DNA of 42,972 nucleotides from Xylaria sp. FL1777. Its lineage: Eukaryota; Ascomycota; Sordariomycetes; Xylariales; Xylariaceae. A program made the translations under genes and the position numbers. The stretch lies in the NCBI GenBank assembly GCA_022578965.1, contig MU400788.1, positions 1 to 42,972 of the forward strand. The letters run 5' to 3'. This document shows positions 1 through 11,736 of this stretch, in pieces (within the stretch, counting starts at the first letter, position 1; each line of letters opens with the position of its first letter). The notes under the pieces were generated by a model. That model did no database searches. It was not told the origin of the DNA and worked only from the letters and a program-made list of their open reading frames with translations.

Positions 1-1110
1 TTTGCTAACTATATTAATTTATTACTTTTTATTATTTATTACTTTTAGTTAAATTATTTTTTTAAATTATATATTAAATAACTTTAATTGTTTATATAGC
101 AAATATATTTTTTTGCAATTTGTTTTAATAACTATAAAACTTTTAAATAATATTTATATGTTTGTTTATTTTAATTTATATAAATAAAGCATTTAAATTT
201 ATTTAATATAGTACTTTTGTTTTAACTTAAAACAATAATTTTATATTTTTGCTTTAAAAATATATTTTTTAAATTGCTTTGTTGTTTTTTATTGTTTTAA
301 ACTTTTATAACTTATACTTTTTTTTTTAAGTTAAAAAATTCTTTCCTTTTTATAGCTTTTTTTTCCGTTTTTTTTCTTAAATTAGCATTATTTTTAAAAA
401 TATTTTTTTTTTCTATAGTTATAACATTTAACTTTAAATATATTTTAAAGTTATTATTTTTAAACTTTATTAATTTATTTAAACTTTTGTTTAATACTTT
501 TTTAAGTATTTTTTTTTTTGTTTTTTTTAGTTTTTTTAGTTTTAAAGTATTAATTAAATAATTATTAATTAATTATAATAGCTATATTAATATATGTATT
601 AATTTTTGCTAGTTTATTTATTTTATATAGTTTGTTTTAAACTTAAGTTTTAAATTTACTATAAAATAAATAAAATAATATAAGCTTAAATAATTTTAAA
701 ATTGCTGCTAATTATTTAAATTTTATAGCATAATTTGCTGCTACTTTTATTTATTTTAAGCAATAAAGTGTTTTTTTTATATGTTTTGCTTTTTAAATAT
801 TTTTAAATAGTATTTTTATTTAATTTTTAAACTTAATATAGTTTTTAAAAAATTTTTTTGTTTTTAGCTTAAAGTTAATTAACTTATTAGCTTTTAAAAA
901 ATCTTTTAAAATAAGTTAAAACTATTTTAGTACTTTTTTTAACAAAAATTATAAAATAATTATTACTTTTTAGTTTTTTTTTATAATAATAATAAAATAT
1001 TATTTTAAATAAAGTTTAGCATAAATTAAAAAAGCTTTTATATTTATAAATTTATTATAAAGCTTTAAAGCAATAAGTTTAAAACTTTTAATGTTTAGCA
1101 TTTTTAACAT
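1..1110 (-). pseudogene. gag: Gag remnant of copy A
   Basis: This is the reverse complement of the Gag region of copy B at 12,650-13,760. The basic zinc-knuckle region lies near 300-350 and the conserved middle part of Gag near 560-760. Tryptophan and glutamine positions are TAG/TAA, so no product is possible. The identification rests on DNA identity to copy B, where the Gag translation is recognisable. On its own this copy would be hard to classify. Confidence 0.65.
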
Positions 1111-1768
1111 TATAAATAATCCTAATAATAAAAGCAGTAATAATAATAAAAAGTTAAGTTTTTTATTTTAAGTTATTATTTTAAATGTAATAATAATAAA
1201 AATAAGCGTTAAGTTTGCTAGTAGTAATATTAGCATTAATTATAACATAATTATTTGTTTAAAACTTTAATTTATTATTATAATAATAATTATTATTGCT
1301 GCTTTAATTATTATAGCTAATATTTATGCTAGTTTAAAAGTTATAACGCTTAATATTTAAGCTATTTTTTAAGTTAAAGCAACTAGTTTATTTTATAATA
1401 CTAGCATTAATATTAGTTTTTTTTTACTATTGCTGCTTAACTTTTTTTTTTTTATTACTGCTTTTTTTTTAATAAAAGTAACTAATAAAAATGCTAAAGT
1501 TTGTTATTTTAGTACGTTATTAATTCTAAAAATCTTTAAAATTTTTAAACTTAATTTTTAATTTTTTATTTTTAGTAACATAACTTAAATCTAGTTTATT
1601 AATTATTAAGTAAAGTTTATTTATGTAATACTGTTTAGCATTTTTATTTTTTAAATATTTTTTTAGTATATTTTTAAAAGTTTATTTTATAAATTATTTA
1701 TTACTTAATTTTTTATATTAATATTTGTTTTTATATATTAGGTTTTATTAATTAAAAAGCTATTAAAA

Positions 1769-2262
1769 TATAACAAATTTGTTATATATTAATATAATAG
1801 GTTTGCTTTTAAAGTTTTAATTTATAAGTAATAATAAAATTTTTAATAATAGTTTATTAAAGAAGTTTTTAAAGTACTTTTATTACTATGTATTAATAAA
1901 AGTCTTAAAGAATTAAAAATAATAAATATATTAGTGCTTAGTAATTATAAGAAATTAATAGCTAAAGAACTAAAACTAAGTAAATAATTAAGTATAAAAA
2001 ATATATAATTATATAAACAAAAAAAAAGTAAAAAAAGTAATAACTTTTTTTAAACTATTATAAGTTTAATAAGCATTAAATTATTATAAGCTTAATAAGC
2101 TTTAAATTACTGTAAGCTTAGTAAGCTTTAAATTATTATAAGCTTAATAAGCTAAATAAGTTATTATATAACTTTAGCTTTAACTAGCAAAAAAAAAAGT
2201 GCAAAGTATATATAAAGGCATTAAGCTGCTTTAAAGGCCACTTTTGCGTTAACTTTATAACA
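1769..2262 (-). repeat. 5' LTR of copy A (494 bp)
   Basis: On the minus strand it begins TGTTATAAAG and ends GTTATA, the RIP-altered form of the TGTTAC...GTTACA ends seen in the better preserved LTR at 35,911-36,406. It contains the family's four 26-bp tandem units with AAGCTTA-like palindromes and a TATA-like stretch near the 5' end. Immediately inside it (1,768 downwards) is the leader shared by copies B, C and F. Confidence 0.85.
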
Positions 2263-4133
2263 AGTAGCTAAAACTATTACTATTTATTAATACTTAGCTT
2301 AACTTTTTATATTATAATGTAGCATAATAGTTTATAGTATACTTTAAAGCATATTATAGTAATAATTATATTTATACTTATATTAAAAAAAAAAAAAGAT
2401 TTTTTTAAATTACTGCAATATTACATATAATTTATTATAATATAATTAATTACTAAGTAGCTTATTGCTATATAATTTTATAGTTTTAATTTTTATAAAT
2501 AGTTTTATAAATATTTTTTTTAATATATTTTTAAAAGTATTACTAAGTTGCTAAAAATAGTTAAAAGTATTATTATTAGCTAAAACAAAAAGATATTTTA
2601 TTATACTTTATATATAATTATACTAAGGTTTTTATAAAGTATAAAAACTTTTATTTAATAATAAATGTTATATTATATTTTTATAGTTATAGTTTTAATA
2701 AAACTTGCTTTTTGTTATTTTAAAGTATAATACTTATTAATAAATTACTAAAAAAACTTATAAATAAAAAACATTTAATTAACTTTACTATAGTAATTTT
2801 AAAATAAGTAGTTTTAAACTAAGTTATTGCTTTTTTTAATGCGGTTTAAAATAATTAACAAAAAACGCTTAATTAATTAGTTTTACTTTTATAAGCTTAA
2901 CTATGTAATTTTATTTAAAATAATTAATAATAAACGCTAAACTAGTTTTACTATTATAAATTAAAACTATTGCTATTATTTTATATGTTTTATATAAAAC
3001 TTATTTTAAGTATAAAGTTAAGCTTTATAATTTAGCAATAATAAGCTAATAAAGTATATTATTTTAAGTTTAATTATTGCTTTATTATATTTTTAATTGC
3101 TTATTTAATTTTTGTTGCTATTAATTAGCTAAAATAAATATATTTAGCTAAAAGTAACTTTAAAAAAAATATAAATATATGTATATTATATTAATAAGTA
3201 AAATTTTTTATAAGCTAACTTTTAAACAAGCAGCTAACTTTAAATAACATATATAAAAGCAACATAAACAAAACAAGCTTAATAAAGCATTAACGTTTAT
3301 TGTTTAAATAATTATAGCTTTTAATTTTACTTTTAATAAACGTAATTTAATTAAATATAGCTATTTATAATAATAAAAGCTAATGTTAATATTTTTTTTG
3401 TTATATTATTGCTTTTGTTAATTTTTTAAGTGTTATTAATACTTGCTATAAATATACAAGCTTTTTTTAGTTAGCTATAACTTTTGCTATTAATTTGTAA
3501 TATTAATTTAGCTTATTTAATAGTATTGCTAGCGCTTTTAACAGTATTTTTAAACCTATAAAAGTTAACGTTTAATATAAAAAAAGTATTAAGCATTTTT
3601 AAATTACGTATAAAAAAATTATTTAAGTATACTTAATTTTGCAGTATTATATTAGCATATAACATAATTGTTGTTAAAAAATATTTAAGCTAAATTAAAA
3701 GTATTTAATAGTTATTATAAAGCAGCAAAAATTACTTAAAAGCTTATATAATAAAACTAATAATATTATAAAAGCTAAGTTTGTTTTATTTTAAAACATA
3801 CGTAATTTAACCAAAAAATTAGCAAGCATTTAAGCTAAAAGTTTTTATTAGCTTACTAAAGTTTAAAAACTGCTTTTTTGTTAATTTTAGTTATATAATA
3901 AAAAAATTAGCTTATATTTTTATTAAGTTCACATTAATAGCGCGTATAAATATATAAATATAATAACTATATTATTACTTTAGCTTAAGCAATTATGTAG
4001 TTTAAAAACTAGCTATAAATAAAAATTTAATTTAATACTTTTTTTAAATCTAGTTTATATTAGCAATATAATAGCTTATATTAATATTATAATTTATTTT
4101 ATATAAACTTTTTTTATATTATATATAAGCTAG

Positions 4134-4528
4134 CGTTATATAATATTTGTTGCTAAAAGTGCTAAAATTAGGCGTTTTTTTTATAAACTTATAGCAAAAA
4201 TGTTTTACTAAAATATTGCTTTTATAATTTGCTTTACTTTATACAAATAAGTTAATTTTATTTTTGCTATTTTTGTATTTTTAATGCTTTTTTTAACGTT
4301 ATATAGTATACTTTGCTTATTATATTTAAAGCATGCATTATTTAAATATTTATGCTTAAATAAGCATATAAACTTTTTAAGCACTTTTTGCTTAGCTATT
4401 ATAGTATTAATACTTAATGTTTAAAAATTAGTTTTTTTTAACGCTAAATATTATTTATATAAAACTTTTTGATTTAATTATACAAAAATTAAATAGCTTT
4501 TGTTGTTTAATGCTCGTTTGCTAGCTAT
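4134..4528 (-). pseudogene. Unidentified degraded minus-strand frame
   Basis: On the minus strand about 130 codons read in one frame with a handful of TAA/TAG stops, including one stop-free stretch of about 65 codons. The reading is lysine-rich, as expected when GAA/GAG has become AAA/AAG, and keeps Cys, His, Arg and Gln codons that are rare in the surroundings. Pieces such as NNACFKYNKQSILYNVKK and LILALLATNII look like real protein. I do not recognise the family; a transposase is possible but no catalytic motif is visible. It has no start codon that I can defend. Confidence 0.3.
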
Positions 4529-5010
4529 ATAGCTATATTAAAGGTTTTAGTAAAGTTATTAGTTTATAAAGTTATATTTAAAAAAAGCATTTTAATTATA
4601 ACAAAAAGAAAAAAATGCAGAAAATATAATGTATTGCTATATTATAGCAATTATACTTAAAAATAACTTGTAGCAATATGTTCGATCTTATAATAGCTAA
4701 ATTAATAAATATTATATAAAGTGATTTTTTTTAGCAAATTATTAAAAATTAATTTATATAATATTAATTAATTACTATATAAATGTTTATTTAGCTTTAT
4801 TATTTTTTAGTGCTATTATTTAAGCATTAAAACAAAAAATCAAAAGATTTATTTGTTTGTTTTTTAGTAATACTACAAACATATAGCTTTTTATAAAAAG
4901 CTATTATTTAACTAATATTATATTTTATATAAAATAATTAAATATATTTTTTTAAAGTTTTAAAGCTTAAATATAGCTTTAAAAATACTTTTTGTTTTTA
5001 GTAACCAGGC

Positions 5011-5034
5011 TTTTTTTTTTTTTTTTTTTTTTTT
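5011..5034. repeat. Homopolymer T(24)
   Basis: Twenty-four uninterrupted T, preceded by CCAGGC and followed by ACG. It is the longest homopolymer I noticed and stands next to relatively unmutated sequence. It may be a poly(A) tail on the minus strand or simple slippage. Confidence 0.85.
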
Positions 5035-5071
5035 ACGTATTAAAGTTCTATTATAAGTTTATAAAACTTAC

Positions 5072-5587
5072 TATAACGGACCTGTTATACATTAATATAA
5101 CGGGTTTGCCCTTAGGGTTTTGATTTGCAGGTAATAATAGGATTTTTAACGGTGGTCCGTTAGGAAGGTTTTCGGGGTACTTTTATTACTATGCATTAAT
5201 AGAAGTCTTAAAAAATTAAAAATAATAAATATATTAATGCTTAGCAGTTATAAAAAATTAATAGCTAAAAAACTAAAACTAAGTAAATAACTAAATATAA
5301 AAAGTATATAATTATATAAATAAAAGAAATAATAGTAATAATTTATAAATATTGCTTTTTTTAATAGATTTAATGTTATATTGTTTTAAGTTTAAAGCTT
5401 AATAAACTTAACGCTTAAATTTGTTAAGTTTAAAGCTTAATAAACTTAATGCTTAAATTTATTAAGTTTATATATTAAACTTTTATAATAATTTAAATAT
5501 ATATTTTTTTAATAAATAAAACTTTTTTTACGTATGCTTTTTTTATATTAAGCTTTTTAACTAGCTTAGTTAGCTTATTTTATAATA
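5072..5587 (-). repeat. 3' LTR of copy E (about 516 bp, divergent and partly unmutated)
   Basis: The low-coordinate part (5,072-5,330) aligns well with LTR A. It is the least mutated LTR stretch here, with GGACC, CGGG, GCCC and CGGTGG retained at 5,078-5,180 where LTR A has AT-only equivalents. The middle carries a different repeat (two copies of about 40 bp around 5,385-5,470) in place of the usual 26-bp units. The high-coordinate end was placed by alignment with the polypurine tract and start of the LTR at 35,911. The divergence makes that end less certain. Confidence 0.65.
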
Positions 5588-5640
5588 TTATTTTTTTTTT
5601 TATAATTGTTGTTTTAACAATTTTATATTTCCTTTTTTAT
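5588..5640 (-). promoter_or_regulatory. Polypurine tract and 3' end of copy E
   Basis: On the minus strand an A-rich purine run directly precedes the LTR. The sequence leading into it (TTAAAACAACAATT followed by A-runs) is the same as that before the LTR at 35,911. In LTR retrotransposons this tract primes plus-strand DNA synthesis. The shared context is what ties the 5,072 and 35,911 LTRs to 3' ends. Confidence 0.6.
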
Positions 5641-6264
5641 AAGTTTTCTTTTTTTATTTTTTGTTTTTTGTTTTTTGTGCTTATTATGTTTAGTAAGGTT
5701 TTTAAAAAACTTTGCTTATTGCATTTTAAATAAAAACCTTAATAAAACTTTGTTTTGCTTTTTTTTATTAAACTAAAATTAATTAAAATAGCTTTATATT
5801 TTTGCTATAATTATTATAGCATAAAATGTTTAATATTAAAATTTAACTTTAATTAATGTATTAAATGTATTATAGCTAAACAAGCAAATTGCAACGCTAA
5901 AAATTTGTTTTTAAAGCAAATATAGCAGCTTACTTTTTAGCACAAAAAGCTAAAAAATAAATTAAACTTGCTAATAAAAAAGCATAAAAAAATAAATATA
6001 AAAATCTGCTATTTTAAGCAATAAAAAAAATTATAACAAAAAAAAATAGCTGCTACTATAGCTTATAATTTAAGTAGTTTAAAAAAGCTTAAGCAAATTA
6101 AAACAAAAAAACGCTATATAACTAAAAAACAAAAACAATATATTAAAGCAGTATAGCTATTATTAATTATTTTTTTAAAGTTTAATTAAAATGCGCTAAA
6201 CGCTTTGTTTAAAGTTAATTCCTTTTTTTTTTAGCTTTAGCTAATTAAAATATTAACAATAAAA

Positions 6265-6415
6265 CTAGTTTATAATTATTTTAGCAGTTTTTAAGTATTT
6301 TTTAAGTTTTTAAGTATTATTAACATATAAATATTTTTTTTTTTAATAAAATATTTAATGTTCCTATTATTTTAACAAAAATTTAGTATATTTTTAATTT
6401 TATAAATGTTTTAAT
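6265..6415 (-). pseudogene. Chromodomain remnant of copy E
   Basis: The reverse complement matches the chromodomain of copy B (20,114-20,250). The short reading around the VYKVKSIL block and the following lysine- and tyrosine-rich strand positions are kept, with stops at expected Trp and Gln codons. In chromoviruses this integrase C-terminal domain steers insertion to methylated-histone chromatin. Confidence 0.6.
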
Positions 6416-6429
6416 TTATTTTTATTTTT

Positions 6430-7600
6430 AGTTATGTTTTAATAAATATTTTAATAAATGCTAGTTTTAATAAAAAAATATAAAAAACAAAGTAAATTTA
6501 TATGTTTTTTAATAATAATAGTTTATAGTTAATAAATAAAATAACTTTTTTAATTTTAAAAAAGCTAAGTTTTTTAAATTTTAATTTATTGCTTAGTTAT
6601 TTTGTTTTAATTTAAAAAATATTAATATTTATATTTTGTTTTTATTATAATAAGTAAACTTTATTTTTTTTCTTAAAAGTTAGTTTTTTAGTTCGTTTTT
6701 TATTATAGTATATTAACATTTATTATTATAAAAACTAAAAATATAGTTATAGTTTAGCTTATAACGTTTTAATTTTTGTTATAATAATTTTTGCTTAAAG
6801 TACTAAAGTTAAAATAGCAAATGCTTTTATTAATGTTTTTTTTTGTTTTTTAGTAGTTGCTTGCTGTTTATAAATAGCTTTATATAAAAATATATTTATA
6901 TTTTTATTTATTAATATATTATATAAAATTTGTGCTATTAATAATAGTTTTATTTAATTGTTTTATTAATAGTTAATATAACTTTATAAATATTATTTTA
7001 ATATTTAGTTTAATTTTTTTGTTTATTTATTTATTTATAAATAATAAATAGTTAAAAACTTTAGTTTAATATTAATAAGTTTAAAAAAACTAGTTTTAAA
7101 CTTAAAAGTAAACAATTTATTTTAATTTAAAATAATTTTTTTTAGTAGCTTATATTTATTTAAATATTAGCATATAAAAATATATATAAGTTATTTAGCT
7201 ATTATATTTTCTTTAAACAGTAAAAAATAAGCATATTTAATAAATTTATTAATAATAATTTATATTTTATTATATTATATTTTTATAACTAAATTAATTA
7301 ATAAAAGTAATGCTATAATAAAATTTTAAGCAATAATATATTATGTTTGTTTAAGTATTTATATAAGTTATAATAGTTTATAAAGCTTATATTAAGCTAC
7401 TTTAGCTTTATTATAAATATTGCACTTTTTTATAATAAATTTAACTATGTTTTATAATCTTAAAAAATTATATTTTTTTTATAGTTATTTAACTGTTTTT
7501 ATTGCTTTTTAGTATTTATATAATAAATATTCGTAAAACTTCTTAATAAACTTATTTTATAAAAATTTTAATAAATAAACTTTATGTTTATATATTAGCT
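6430..7600 (-). pseudogene. int: Integrase remnant of copy E
   Basis: The minus-strand DNA follows the integrase of copy B. The zinc-binding block near 7,400-7,435 reads KCNIYNKAKV, keeping one of the cysteines that copy B has lost to mutation. The core block equivalent to NKLTKYAYFLLFK of copy B lies near 7,200-7,260. The family enzyme inserts the cDNA into the genome using a D,D-35-E active site. The acidic residues here are largely converted to Asn/Lys by G-to-A change, and stops interrupt the frame. Confidence 0.65.
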
Positions 7601-8451
7601 TATTTTTTTTTAATTTTTTATATTTTTGTAGTTTTGCTAACTTTTTTAAGTTATAAGCTTATTATAGCTATATATTTATAAAGTTCTTAAGTATAATTTT
7701 AATTTTTAAGGTTTTATTTTTTTAAAAATGTAACACTTAAATGTTTTTTTTTAAAACTTTAAATTTTTTTTAACTTTGTTAGCTTAGTATGTTTGCTTAA
7801 ATATTTTTTTTTTCTTTAATGTAGCATATTTTAAAATTAAATTTAGAAAAAAAAACTATTTAATTTTTATATTATTTAATAATTTTTTGCATAATTATAA
7901 ATTTTGTTAAGTTTTAATAATTTAAATAGATTTTAATTAGCTTTATAGTTTTTATAAAAAACAGTTTTTATTTTTTAAGTGCTATAATAATTATAAGTAG
8001 TTCTTTATTATATATAAAGTATTATAATGCTATATTTTGTAGTGCTTTAAAATAATAAGCTATTAAGTGCTATTTTTTGTTGTTTTTTAGTTGTTTTAAA
8101 ACTTTTGCAATTATATTATTTAAAGCATTTATTTTTAGCTTTTTTTCTTTTTATAGATTAAGTAGTTTAACTATAAAATCAAAAATAACTTTTAGTTTTA
8201 GTTTTTTAAAAGCTTTTTAAGCTTTTTTTAAAATTAAAAAAAATTTTCTTTTGTGTTTTTTTTTTGTATACTTTATAAAGTAAAATGCTATTTTTTTAAA
8301 GTTTTAAATTAACATTTAAATATAGTTTAAAAATCTTAATCCTTATTATATGTTTATAATAATAGCTAAGTTAAATATTTTCTAGTTTTGTATTATGTTA
8401 ATTTTTAATTATTAAATTTATATTTATTTTAAAGTAATTATAAATTTTATT
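7600..8451 (-). pseudogene. RNase H and 3' end of RT, copy E
   Basis: On the minus strand the RNase H start reads INALNNIIAKVL near 8,112-8,140, the mutated form of the TDAS-type motif of gypsy RNase H. The end of RT (FIIT then an NI.N.K block) lies at 8,451-8,330. RNase H removes the RNA strand during reverse transcription. The frame is inactivated by stops, and its upstream RT palm (YLDD) is absent because the copy ends at 8,451. Confidence 0.65.
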
Positions 8452-8960
8452 ATCTTAAGTGCTTTAAACTAAAATAGTTCTTGCGTTTATATTTCTTTAG
8501 CTATACTACTTCTTTATTAATTATAACGTTTTTTACCTCTCTTAATATAAACTTGGAATTTTGGTTTAAAGCAACTATGTCGATTTTTCTGCTTACGTTT
8601 TTATTTAAAAAACAACAAACCGTGATTTATTTACGTAGTAACTTTAAATCTGTTTAAAGTTATATTTAATTAATTAATTATTGTATTTTGCATATAGTTA
8701 TATTTTTTTTGTATTTTTCTAACGCCTAGTTCTTGTTATATTGCATACTATGGATTTTTTAACTAAAATATTGTTTTTTTTACTATTGTTTTTTCTGCGA
8801 TTATTTTGCTTGCTTATATAGTTTACTATATTAGCGTTTATATTACTTTTTATATTTAAATTAACTAATCTTTTTAATATTACTTTTATTGCTTTTAACT
8901 TTAAAGATAATTCTAATTATAAAAGCAACAACTTAAACAAAAAATCTAATTTTATATATT
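8452..8960 (-). pseudogene. Possible Ty1/copia Gag remnant
   Basis: This segment keeps more C and G than its surroundings. On the minus strand it reads a basic run (NNRRKNNSKKNN) followed by a block KSIVCNITRTRR, a TAG codon, then KNTKK (about 8,760-8,700). That resembles the fungal copia knuckle V-C-x4-C-R-S-W-x-H-T-K-E-E: the first Cys and the T-K match, and the TAG falls where Trp (TGG) is expected. The second Cys reads Thr, which RIP does not explain. The assignment is an inference. The segment ends exactly where gypsy copy E begins. Confidence 0.3.
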
Positions 8961-11520
8961 AGCAATAAGTTATAATAAATATATAAAAGTACTAGCATTA
9001 CAATTATAATTAAAGCTACAATTTTTGTTAGTTTTTAAAAGGATAGCTTTTATTGCAAACTGCAATTAATAACTAGTTAAAGCTATAAATATACAAAATA
9101 GTTAACGTATTAAAAAACTTTAAAGTTTAATAGCGTTTTTAAAAAGCTAATATTTAAATAAAATTTAAAGAAAACAATATAAGTTATAATATTGCTAATA
9201 TTTCTATATTTTAAAACAAGCTTTTTATTTTATTTAAATAACTAGCTTTTATTAAATTTAATTTTAAAGCATTTAAAGCTTTTAATAAAAAGCTTTATTA
9301 AGTTAAAAATGTTTATAATATGCAATAAATTAAAAGGTTACTTTGTTTTTTTTAGTTCTAAATTTAAAACGTATTTTTATGTTTTGCTGCCTTTTTTTTA
9401 GATATTTTTACGAATTAGCAAATTAAGCATAAATCTTATAACGCAACTAAAGCTAATACGCTGTTTTTTTATATTGCTAAAGCATATATAATTATAGCTT
9501 TATTATTAAGTATATACGTACTTTTAACAAGCAATTTTTTATAGCAATTTATTAGCATTTATTTTTATAATAATAAAACATAAACTTAAATAATTAATAT
9601 TTTTGCTTGATTTAAAATATATATTAGCTATAAGTTTGTTTTAAAACAGCTAGATAAAATAGCTAAACAAAGTTATATATAATAGCTAGTTAGCTAATGT
9701 TTTAATACTTAAATTAATAAATATATAGCTTAACTTAAAGCGTATTACTTATAACTTAAGTGCTATATTTATATATAACAATTTTAACTTTAAAAACAGT
9801 GTTTAAAATTTTAGCATAAGTTATAAAAATATTATGCAAAATTTAACTAATTGTTTTATAGTTACTAGTTTAAACGTGCTTAGCTTATTTATGTAGTTAT
9901 AATAGTATATTATTATTTCTTTTAAAAAAAAATAGCTTTTTTTTTACTTAACGCTAATTTTAGCTTGTATAAATAAAGCAACTAATTATTTATTAATTTA
10001 TACTATTTGTTTTTTATTTAAATTATTATATTTAAAAAGGTTTGCTTTATTTTTAAACATTATATAACTGCAAAATAACGTTAGCTATATTTTGTAAACT
10101 TCTGCTATTTATAAAAACAAAAAAAAAATATGCAGAATATATTAAGTTTACAATACTTTATTTTGTACTATTTTAGATTATTAAAACTATAATAAACAAT
10201 TTATAATAATATATAAAGATTAAAAAACTATATTTTTTATTTAAGCTATAGTAACTACTTAAATAAAAGTAAGCAATATATATAACTATAAATAATAAAT
10301 GCTTTTTATATTAGCTTTTTTTTATATTGCGCTAAATTTTATTTAACTAATTTTTTAAACTTTTTAAAATCTTTTTATAAAACATAACGTATAATTTTTT
10401 AGCTGCAAGCAACATATTAAAAAAAATAAAGTTTAATACTATTAAGCTTTACTATTGCTATATAATAAGTTTTATATTTATATTTTAATGTTCTTAATTT
10501 ATAATTTAGTTAAATTTAGTATACTATTTTTTAATAAAGTTTAACTAAACTATATTTAAACAGCATTAAAAAGCATAAATTTTATATTACTTAAGCAAAG
10601 AATTGCAGCTTTATAGTTTTAATAATTAAAATATGCAAGTTAAACAAAAAAATATATTTAAAACAAAAGCAAATTAATTAATATTAAGTTTTAAAGCTAT
10701 TATTAATATATAAATATTATAAAATATTTACTTATAATAATTATAGTAGTTTAGCTTAGTAACTATAAAATGTTATATTAAATTATTTTTTACTTTTTTA
10801 TTTTTTTTTATAGAAAAAAGTTTAATAACTATAAACTAAAAATGTTATATTTTGCTTAGTTATTTTATTTTAATGTTATAAAACTAAAACTTGCAATAAA
10901 GATATTATAATTAAGCTTTATTTAGTATACTATAACTAAAAGCAAATAAAAAGTTATTAATTTAGCTTTAAAGCATATTAATAGTGCTTTTATAATTAAT
11001 ATAAAAAATAATAAAAACTTTACGTAAAATGTTTTTGTTATATTTAATTAATTAGCTATTATAAGCTTTTATATTGCTTTAATTTATAGTAATATAAAAC
11101 AGTTCTTTTAAATATATTAAAATAAACAGCATACTTTTTTTTTTATTAACTAAAATATTATTAAATATGCTTGCAAAATATATATTAATAATAATACTAA
11201 AAAACGCATTAATAGCTATATTATATTATATAATCTTTTTAATGCGCTAAATCTGTTAATAAAAAAAAAGCAATAACTTGCTAATATTAAAATTAATAAG
11301 TTTAATACTAAAGTTGTTTAATTAACTAAAGTTTTAATATAGCAAAATATACTAAGTTTAGCTAATAAAAATAAACTATTTATTAAAAGTAATAAAAAAT
11401 AATAGCTATATACTTTTAATTATAAAAAAGCAAAAAAGGAAAAAAAAAAAACTAAAAAACTATAGCTAAATATAAATTAATATAAAGTATTATATACGTT
11501 TTACTTTTTTTGCTTTTTTT
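8961..11520. other. RIP-degraded spacer upstream of copy B
   Basis: About 2.5 kb with no gypsy match and no recognised gene. Scattered GC-richer spots (9,350-9,480, 10,060-10,180) hint at older coding sequence, but no frame holds for long on either strand. The last bases before 11,521 are TTTTT, which serve as one half of the likely target duplication of copy B (TCTTT at 36,407-36,411). Confidence 0.5.
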
Positions 11521-11566
11521 TGTTATAAAATTAGCACTAAGGTGGCCTTTAAAGCAGCTTAATGCC

Positions 11567-11580
11567 TTTATATATATTTT
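11567..11580 (+). promoter_or_regulatory. TATA-like promoter element in the LTR
   Basis: TTTATATATATTTT followed by GCACC occurs about 47 bp into the LTR and is conserved in every LTR copy of this family, for example 37,540-37,560. A position upstream of the tandem repeats fits a U3 promoter. In such AT-rich DNA the motif alone is weak evidence, so the call rests on conservation. Confidence 0.4.
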
Positions 11581-11632
11581 GCACCTTTTTTTTTGCTAGC
11601 TAAAGCTAAAGTTATGTAACAATTTACTTAGT

Positions 11633-11736
11633 TTATTAAGCTTACAGTAATTTAAAGCTTACTAAGCTTATAATAATTTAAGGCTTATTAAGCTTATAGT
11701 AATTTAGTGCTTACTAAACTTACAGTAATTTAAAAA
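11633..11736 (+). repeat. Four 26-bp tandem units inside the LTR
   Basis: The units run 11,633-11,658, 11,659-11,684, 11,685-11,710 and 11,711-11,736. Each follows the pattern TTACTAAGCTTAxxxTAATTTAAxxC, with a small palindrome (TAAGCTTA) in the first three. The same block is present in the LTRs of copies A, C and F and in the 3' LTR of B. The units differ from each other mainly by transitions. They could be enhancer-like transcription-factor sites or a structured RNA region. No spacers separate them, so they are not CRISPR-like. Confidence 0.75.

Larger units (their letters stand above)
1..2262 (-). mobile_element. Ty3/gypsy chromovirus copy A, 5' part (truncated by window start)
   Basis: This is a minus-strand copy of family 1. 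Reading the reverse complement from 2,262 downwards gives the 5' LTR (2,262-1,769), the leader and the Gag region. It matches copy B from 11,521 to about 13,760 almost base for base apart from transitions. The match continues to position 1, so protease, RT and the rest lie outside the window. Copies A and B are therefore inverted repeats of about 2.2 kb separated by about 9 kb. All reading frames are broken by RIP-type stops. I could not identify a target-site duplication because the 3' end is missing. Confidence 0.85.
2263..5071. other. RIP-degraded spacer between copies A and E
   Basis: About 2.8 kb of AT-rich sequence with no match to the gypsy family. One minus-strand stretch (4,134-4,528) still reads as protein and is listed separately. 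A run of 24 T at 5,011-5,034 lies 37 bp before the LTR of copy E. Read on the minus strand it is a poly(A) run and could be the tail of a short retroposon, but I cannot define such an element. I see no RNA gene and no host gene. The stretch is probably one or more transposon remnants too decayed to name. Confidence 0.5.
5072..8451 (-). mobile_element. Ty3/gypsy chromovirus copy E, 3' half
   Basis: This is a minus-strand family 1 copy containing, in its own direction, the end of RT (8,451-8,190), RNase H, integrase, chromodomain (around 6,410-6,270), about 0.7 kb of 3' untranslated sequence, a polypurine tract and the 3' LTR (5,587-5,072). The internal DNA aligns with copy B from about 18,070 to 20,350. 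The match to B stops abruptly at 8,451, in the RT codons for FIIT, where unrelated sequence begins. The 5' half (LTR, Gag, RT core) is therefore missing or displaced. Its LTR is a somewhat divergent subtype and keeps more G+C than the others. Confidence 0.8.

Noticed and set aside
10110..10150. Similarity between 10,110-10,140 and 4,600-4,625 (A-run followed by ATGCAGAA)
   Set aside because: The shared words are short and A-rich; I could not extend an alignment on either side, so a common repeat is not supported.
11633..11736. Regular short repeats that could suggest a CRISPR array
   Set aside because: The units abut with no spacers, lie inside an LTR and recur in each LTR copy; the organism is a fungus.
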